DNA from: Cytobacillus eiseniae | Lineage (GTDB): Bacteria; Bacillota; Bacilli; Bacillales; Cytobacillaceae | Assembly (NCBI RefSeq): GCF_017874625.1 | Contig: NZ_JAGIKZ010000012.1 | Location: forward strand, 45,833 to 109,832 | Direction of reading: 5' to 3' | DNA: 64,000 nucleotides | Shown here: one piece after another, positions 63,984 through 64,000 of the stretch | Numbering within the stretch: position 1 is the first letter of the stretch | Layout of the letters: each line of letters opens with the position of its first letter | Made by a program: the position numbers and the translations under genes | The notes under the pieces: generated by a model | The model's database searches: none | What the model was told of the DNA's origin: nothing | What the model saw: only the letters and a program-made list of their open reading frames with translations

Positions 63984-64000
63984 AAATTGCGGGGACAGGA

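Noticed and set aside
63984..64000. Further tRNA or rRNA at the right edge
   Set aside because: Only 17 bases remain; not enough to identify an RNA gene.

Overview
The window reads as a low-GC, spore-forming Bacillaceae chromosome. Support comes from the gene order ydiK-ydiL-groES-groL next to rex, moaC, ydiF and the tsaE-tsaB-rimI-tsaD operon, a CIRCE element before groES, GlpP-controlled glycerol genes, CotF-like and DUF4183 spore proteins, strong GGAGG ribosome sites with frequent TTG/GTG starts, and many hairpin-plus-U terminators. About two thirds of the genes lie on the minus strand.

Layout. 1-6.7 kb: a sugar locus with a GH2 glycosidase (cut by the window edge), a DUF2804 protein, an MFS transporter, a divergent ROK repressor and galK; a near-identical AT-rich site precedes both arms. 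7-14.3 kb: glpD and glpP, then an AfuABC-like organophosphate importer with a HAD-IIA phosphatase. The glpD and importer leaders share a hairpin-over-terminator design, so the importer is a candidate GlpP regulon member. 14.3-19.3 kb: an MFS relic, a hydrolase, an XRE-AbrB regulator, and a DrrAB-type exporter with a TetR repressor and two operators. 19.8-33.5 kb: a large peptide/amino-acid locus with a Dpp-type ABC importer (binding protein interrupted by a stop codon), an S12 hydrolase, two M19 dipeptidases, an N-succinylamino-acid-racemase-like enolase, an M20 hydrolase, a GNAT acyltransferase and an RpiR regulator. Together these make a plausible route from D-residue-containing peptides to L-amino acids.

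34-39.9 kb: accessory genes (a CarD-like hypothetical, SEC-C, PadR/DUF2812, two DUF4183 spore proteins), two intergenic repeat elements and a siderophore-binding-protein relic. 40.1-45.5 kb: a three-gene antiphage cassette of Shango type (TM2-TerB protein, DUF2791/BrxD-like ATPase, Lhr-like helicase). 45.5-54.4 kb: relic-rich DNA, a yraF-adhB-yraE-yraD spore operon, a frameshifted royal-jelly-type protein, a DUF3231 protein and an SDR/Rrf2 divergent pair. This stretch lies between the real groL 3' end and a diverged second copy of it at 46.5 kb, which suggests past integrations at groL. 54.4-64 kb: conserved core genes, a DnaA-box cluster next to tsaD, and a tRNA-Asp at the right edge.

No CRISPR array, insertion sequence, integrase or rRNA gene was recognised. 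Regulatory sites are read by eye from sequence and are predictions.
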